Origin: Candidatus Jorgensenbacteria bacterium
GTDB taxonomy: Bacteria > Patescibacteriota > Minisyncoccia > UBA6257 > GWB1-50-10
Reading direction: 5' to 3'
Length of the DNA stretch: 15,232 nt
Assembly: GCA_016234345.1 (NCBI GenBank)
Contig: JACRFG010000085.1
Span: forward strand, 1 to 15,232
Below the pieces are notes generated by a model that saw nothing but the letters and a program-made list of their open reading frames with translations, was not told where the DNA came from and made no database searches. Made by a program: the position numbers and the translations under genes. Positions 13,578-15,232 of the stretch are shown here, piece by piece (positions within the stretch are counted from its first letter, which is position 1; every line of letters begins with the position of its first letter).

Positions 13578-13581
13578 CTAA

Positions 13582-13947
13582 TTATCCGTGGACTTCGAGG
13601 AAATGGTCGATCCTCTTCATAGTACACGCCAAACTCATCTCAATGATCGTGAGTTCTGCCGCGAAACGTTCTTTCTCGAACATGACCTTTTTTCGCAATC
13701 GCTTGTTTTTCTCAATAAAGAAATGAGATGCTACAATCGTCCCGGAAAAATCTTTCGACGACTGATTAAGCCACTCAAGCCACCAGTTAAAAGTCCACTT
13801 ACCAAAACTTCCGAGCCGAGCAAGCGCCTTTGCTGCTAATTCGTAAAACTTCTGACGTCGTTTGTTACGAAGTAGCTGACGGCGATAGGCACACACCACA
13901 GAAATCGGATCAATCCAAACAAACCATTTAATGAATAACTGAATCAT
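13582..13947 (-). CDS. Hypothetical basic, tryptophan-rich small protein
   Basis: 121 residues from ATG 13947, with a strong AGGAG about 9 nt upstream and a near-consensus promoter. Composition is unusual: four Trp lie between residues 51 and 64, and many Arg and Lys (RRQLLRNKRRQKF at 22-34; KNKRLRKKVMFEKERF around 80-95). The first 20 residues (MIQLFIKWFVWIDPISVVCA) are hydrophobic and aromatic and could insert in the membrane. The rest looks helical and amphipathic. I recognise no family. It is a single-gene unit. Confidence 0.65.
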   Translation of the reverse strand: MIQLFIKWFVWIDPISVVCAYRRQLLRNKRRQKFYELAAKALARLGSFGKWTFNWWLEWLNQSSKDFSGTIVASHFFIEKNKRLRKKVMFEKERFAAELTIIEMSLACTMKRIDHFLEVHG

Positions 13948-13999
13948 GAGGAAAATCTCCTAAATGTTTTTATAAAATGAATTCAAGATTACTGTTATA

Positions 14000-14029
14000 A
14001 GTATAACATAAATATAGCATGTCTGTCAA
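14000..14029 (-). promoter_or_regulatory. Promoter of the small gene at 13582
   Basis: -35 TTGACA (14024-14029), 18-bp spacer, -10 TATACT (14000-14005) on the minus strand. Leader about 45 nt. Confidence 0.8.
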
Positions 14030-14038
14030 TAGTAGGAT

Positions 14039-14050
14039 TGGTTGCAACCA
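14039..14050. promoter_or_regulatory. Palindrome upstream of the 13582 promoter
   Basis: Perfect 12-bp palindrome TGGTTGCAACCA, 9 bp upstream of the -35 box. A candidate regulator-binding site; no regulator is known. Confidence 0.3.
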
Positions 14051-14052
14051 CT

Positions 14053-14093
14053 TAAAAATAACAGCCCACCAAATGCATAAGCACCTGGTGGGC
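14053..14093 (-). terminator. Terminator of the small gene at 14129
   Basis: 8-bp stem GCCCACCA/TGGTGGGC (14064-14071 with 14086-14093) with a small inner stem TGC/GCA. On the minus strand TGTTATTTTTAA follows. It begins 35 nt past the stop codon and precedes the promoter at 14000. Confidence 0.75.
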
Positions 14094-14128
14094 CATATAT
14101 ACTAATCAACTAACATCGCTCGTCGCGA

Positions 14129-14530
14129 TCAGGCAAAGATCCCCATAACAGTCTTGAGATCGTTGTTCCGACTATCCAGCTCGGACGCTTCCTGACGAAC
14201 CGCCTGAGCCATCTGATCATAACGATCGGCAGTCTTCCGCTTGTCTCCTGCTTCGGAAGTATTCGCGTTCATCTCTTCGGTGCACTCTGTTTCCACCGTG
14301 ATCGTGCCGCCGATTGATTCGATTGTTGCGGGCACCGCGAAAATCTCTTCCGCGCTCGGCAAACGATTGAACTGCGCTTTGAAACTCGCAAGAACGCGTT
14401 CTGCCTGACTCAGACCGAACGTGATCGGAGGTGGGGGCGGTACTGCAACCGGCGCCGGTTTGAAATACAATTTCTTTAGCGAAAGCGCAATAAGAGCGCT
14501 AGCGATAAGAGCAATCAGGATTGATAACAT
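14129..14530 (-). CDS. Hypothetical single-pass membrane protein with proline-rich linker
   Basis: 133 residues from ATG 14530. AAGGAGAT, 5 nt upstream, fixes this start. The longer open frame to 14599 overlaps the promoter's -10 box and cannot be translated from that transcript. Residues 2-18 are a hydrophobic helix (LSILIALIASALIALSL), followed by KK, a proline run (VAVPPPPP, 28-35), then a soluble part of about 95 residues. That part includes a helix (LSQAERVLASFKAQFNRLP), a short beta segment (GGTITVETECTEE) and a polar helical end. Probably tethered to the membrane with the soluble domain on one side. Strong promoter and terminator. No family recognised. Stop is TGA. Confidence 0.78.
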   Translation of the reverse strand: MLSILIALIASALIALSLKKLYFKPAPVAVPPPPPITFGLSQAERVLASFKAQFNRLPSAEEIFAVPATIESIGGTITVETECTEEMNANTSEAGDKRKTADRYDQMAQAVRQEASELDSRNNDLKTVMGIFA

Positions 14531-14589
14531 GATAAATCTCCTTAGATGATTGTTATGAGAAAGTGAGTTATGGAAATAATTCTGATACA

Positions 14590-14618
14590 AGTATACCATA
14601 CATATTCCTATTTGTCAA
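14590..14618 (-). promoter_or_regulatory. Promoter of the gene at 14129 with overlapping inverted repeat
   Basis: -35 TTGACA (14613-14618), 17-bp spacer, -10 TATACT (14590-14595) on the minus strand. An inverted repeat TTTGTC-N7-GACAAA (14611-14629) covers the -35 box and could be an operator. Confidence 0.82.
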
Positions 14619-14681
14619 TATTAGACAAACAACAAAAATACCTCATAAATAGGGGCTTTTGGCTCCATATTACGGAGAAAC

Positions 14682-15232
14682 CTAAGAAGAATGGTTATAT
14701 TCGTCGCCTACATTAACCGTACCATTAGATGTTATAGCTATATGGGTCGAGGGTACGTCAGTCCAGCAATTGCTGTTCCAATAATAAACCTCGCTGTCAT
14801 CAGTCACGTAATGCTGATGGGTGTGGCCACAAAATATATAATCAACTTTTTTTTCATGGGCATAGGCCATGGCACCCCGGGCCACTTCATCAGATACATG
14901 AAGTTGGGTTTTACTTTGTCGCTTCAACCATCGGCTAAATTTCTGAGAGTTCGAATCCAACAATTGAATAAATTTATAGATGTCACCAGCCACAGTACCC
15001 ACCAAACGCATCACTGGCGTATCTTTCATTAAATGATCGAATTGATGACCGTGAATCGCAATGCATTTTTTTCCTCCCACTTCAAAATAGTGTTCGTCAA
15101 CCACGTCAAAACCCGAGAGCAGTGAAATCTTTTTTGAACTTACCTCGTGATCACCGGCAACCCACACGAGTTCAGGACTGCCATGTTTTTCTTTCAATTC
15201 ACGCATATAAGTAAGGAATTCCCAATCGTCTC
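14682..15232 (-). CDS. LpxH-like metallophosphoesterase, 5' end cut by window edge
   Basis: The frame is open from TAG at 14682-14684 to the right edge (182 codons plus a partial one). It begins inside DDWEFLTYMRELKEK, so the N-terminal metal-binding motifs are outside the window. Visible calcineurin-like motifs are VAGDHE (in place of the usual GNHD/E), HGHQFDH, and GHTHQ in DYIFCGHTHQHY. The HGHxFD motif is typical of the COG2908 family related to UDP-2,3-diacylglucosamine diphosphatase LpxH. The end of the protein (WNSNCWTDVPSTHIAI) also fits that group. In LpxH this enzyme acts in lipid A synthesis, but many relatives in cells without lipopolysaccharide act on other phosphoesters. I would not claim the LpxH reaction here. 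No clear terminator follows. Confidence 0.85.
   Translation of the reverse strand, partial: DDWEFLTYMRELKEKHGSPELVWVAGDHEVSSKKISLLSGFDVVDEHYFEVGGKKCIAIHGHQFDHLMKDTPVMRLVGTVAGDIYKFIQLLDSNSQKFSRWLKRQSKTQLHVSDEVARGAMAYAHEKKVDYIFCGHTHQHYVTDDSEVYYWNSNCWTDVPSTHIAITSNGTVNVGDEYNHSS

Noticed and set aside
14531..14599. Longer N-terminus for the gene at 14129
   Set aside because: The extra codons cover the -10 box and the expected transcript start, while ATG 14530 has AAGGAGAT 5 nt away.
14640..14681. Terminator for the metallophosphoesterase
   Set aside because: Only a 4-bp stem (CTCC/GGAG) is visible and the T-run is far from it; not convincing.

Overview
The window looks like chromosomal DNA of a Candidate Phyla Radiation bacterium (Patescibacteria), most likely Parcubacteria. 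The main reason is the truncated NusA at the left edge, whose N-terminal domain and S1 region read like parcubacterial NusA. That is recognition from memory, not a search. At least two genes (the ABC permease at 6606 and the small gene at 14129) end in TGA, so TGA is a stop here. That argues against the recoded Gracilibacteria/Absconditabacteria. Most promoters are close to the sigma70 consensus (TTGACA, 16-18 bp, TATAAT/TATACT), and most transcription units end in clear hairpin terminators.

Left part (1-5600): small, mostly single-gene units, each with its own promoter and terminator. In order they are nusA (minus, cut by the edge), a four-helix membrane protein (minus), a small HExxH metallopeptidase (plus), a YraN/UPF0102 nuclease-like protein (minus), a divergent DUF1385/YqhQ-like membrane protein (plus), a polytopic membrane protein whose terminator lies before its stop codon (minus), and two convergent secreted proteins that look like outer-membrane beta-barrels (4206 plus, 4868 minus).

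Centre (5600-13500): the main system. A five-gene minus-strand operon (11539 down to 5666) encodes two related membrane-associated coiled-coil proteins, a membrane-anchored solute-binding protein fused to a C-terminal OmpA peptidoglycan-binding domain, an ABC permease and an ABC ATPase. A AAA+ ATPase with an N-terminal coiled coil and a region resembling the tandem OB folds of Mpa/ARC proteasomal ATPases is transcribed divergently. The two promoters sit back to back, and their -35 boxes are the arms of a perfect inverted repeat. I infer a cell-envelope machine: an ABC importer tethered to the wall, with coiled-coil membrane partners and a AAA+ remodeller. No single family name covers it.

Right part (13500-15232): two small lineage-specific genes (minus) with strong promoters and terminators that share a stem sequence, then a 5'-truncated LpxH-like metallophosphoesterase (minus) at the edge.

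No RNA genes, insertion sequences, CRISPR arrays or attachment sites were seen. No gene-free stretch exceeds 300 bases. The longest gaps (1436-1626, 7386-7586, 11540-11756) hold promoters or hairpins and are annotated.
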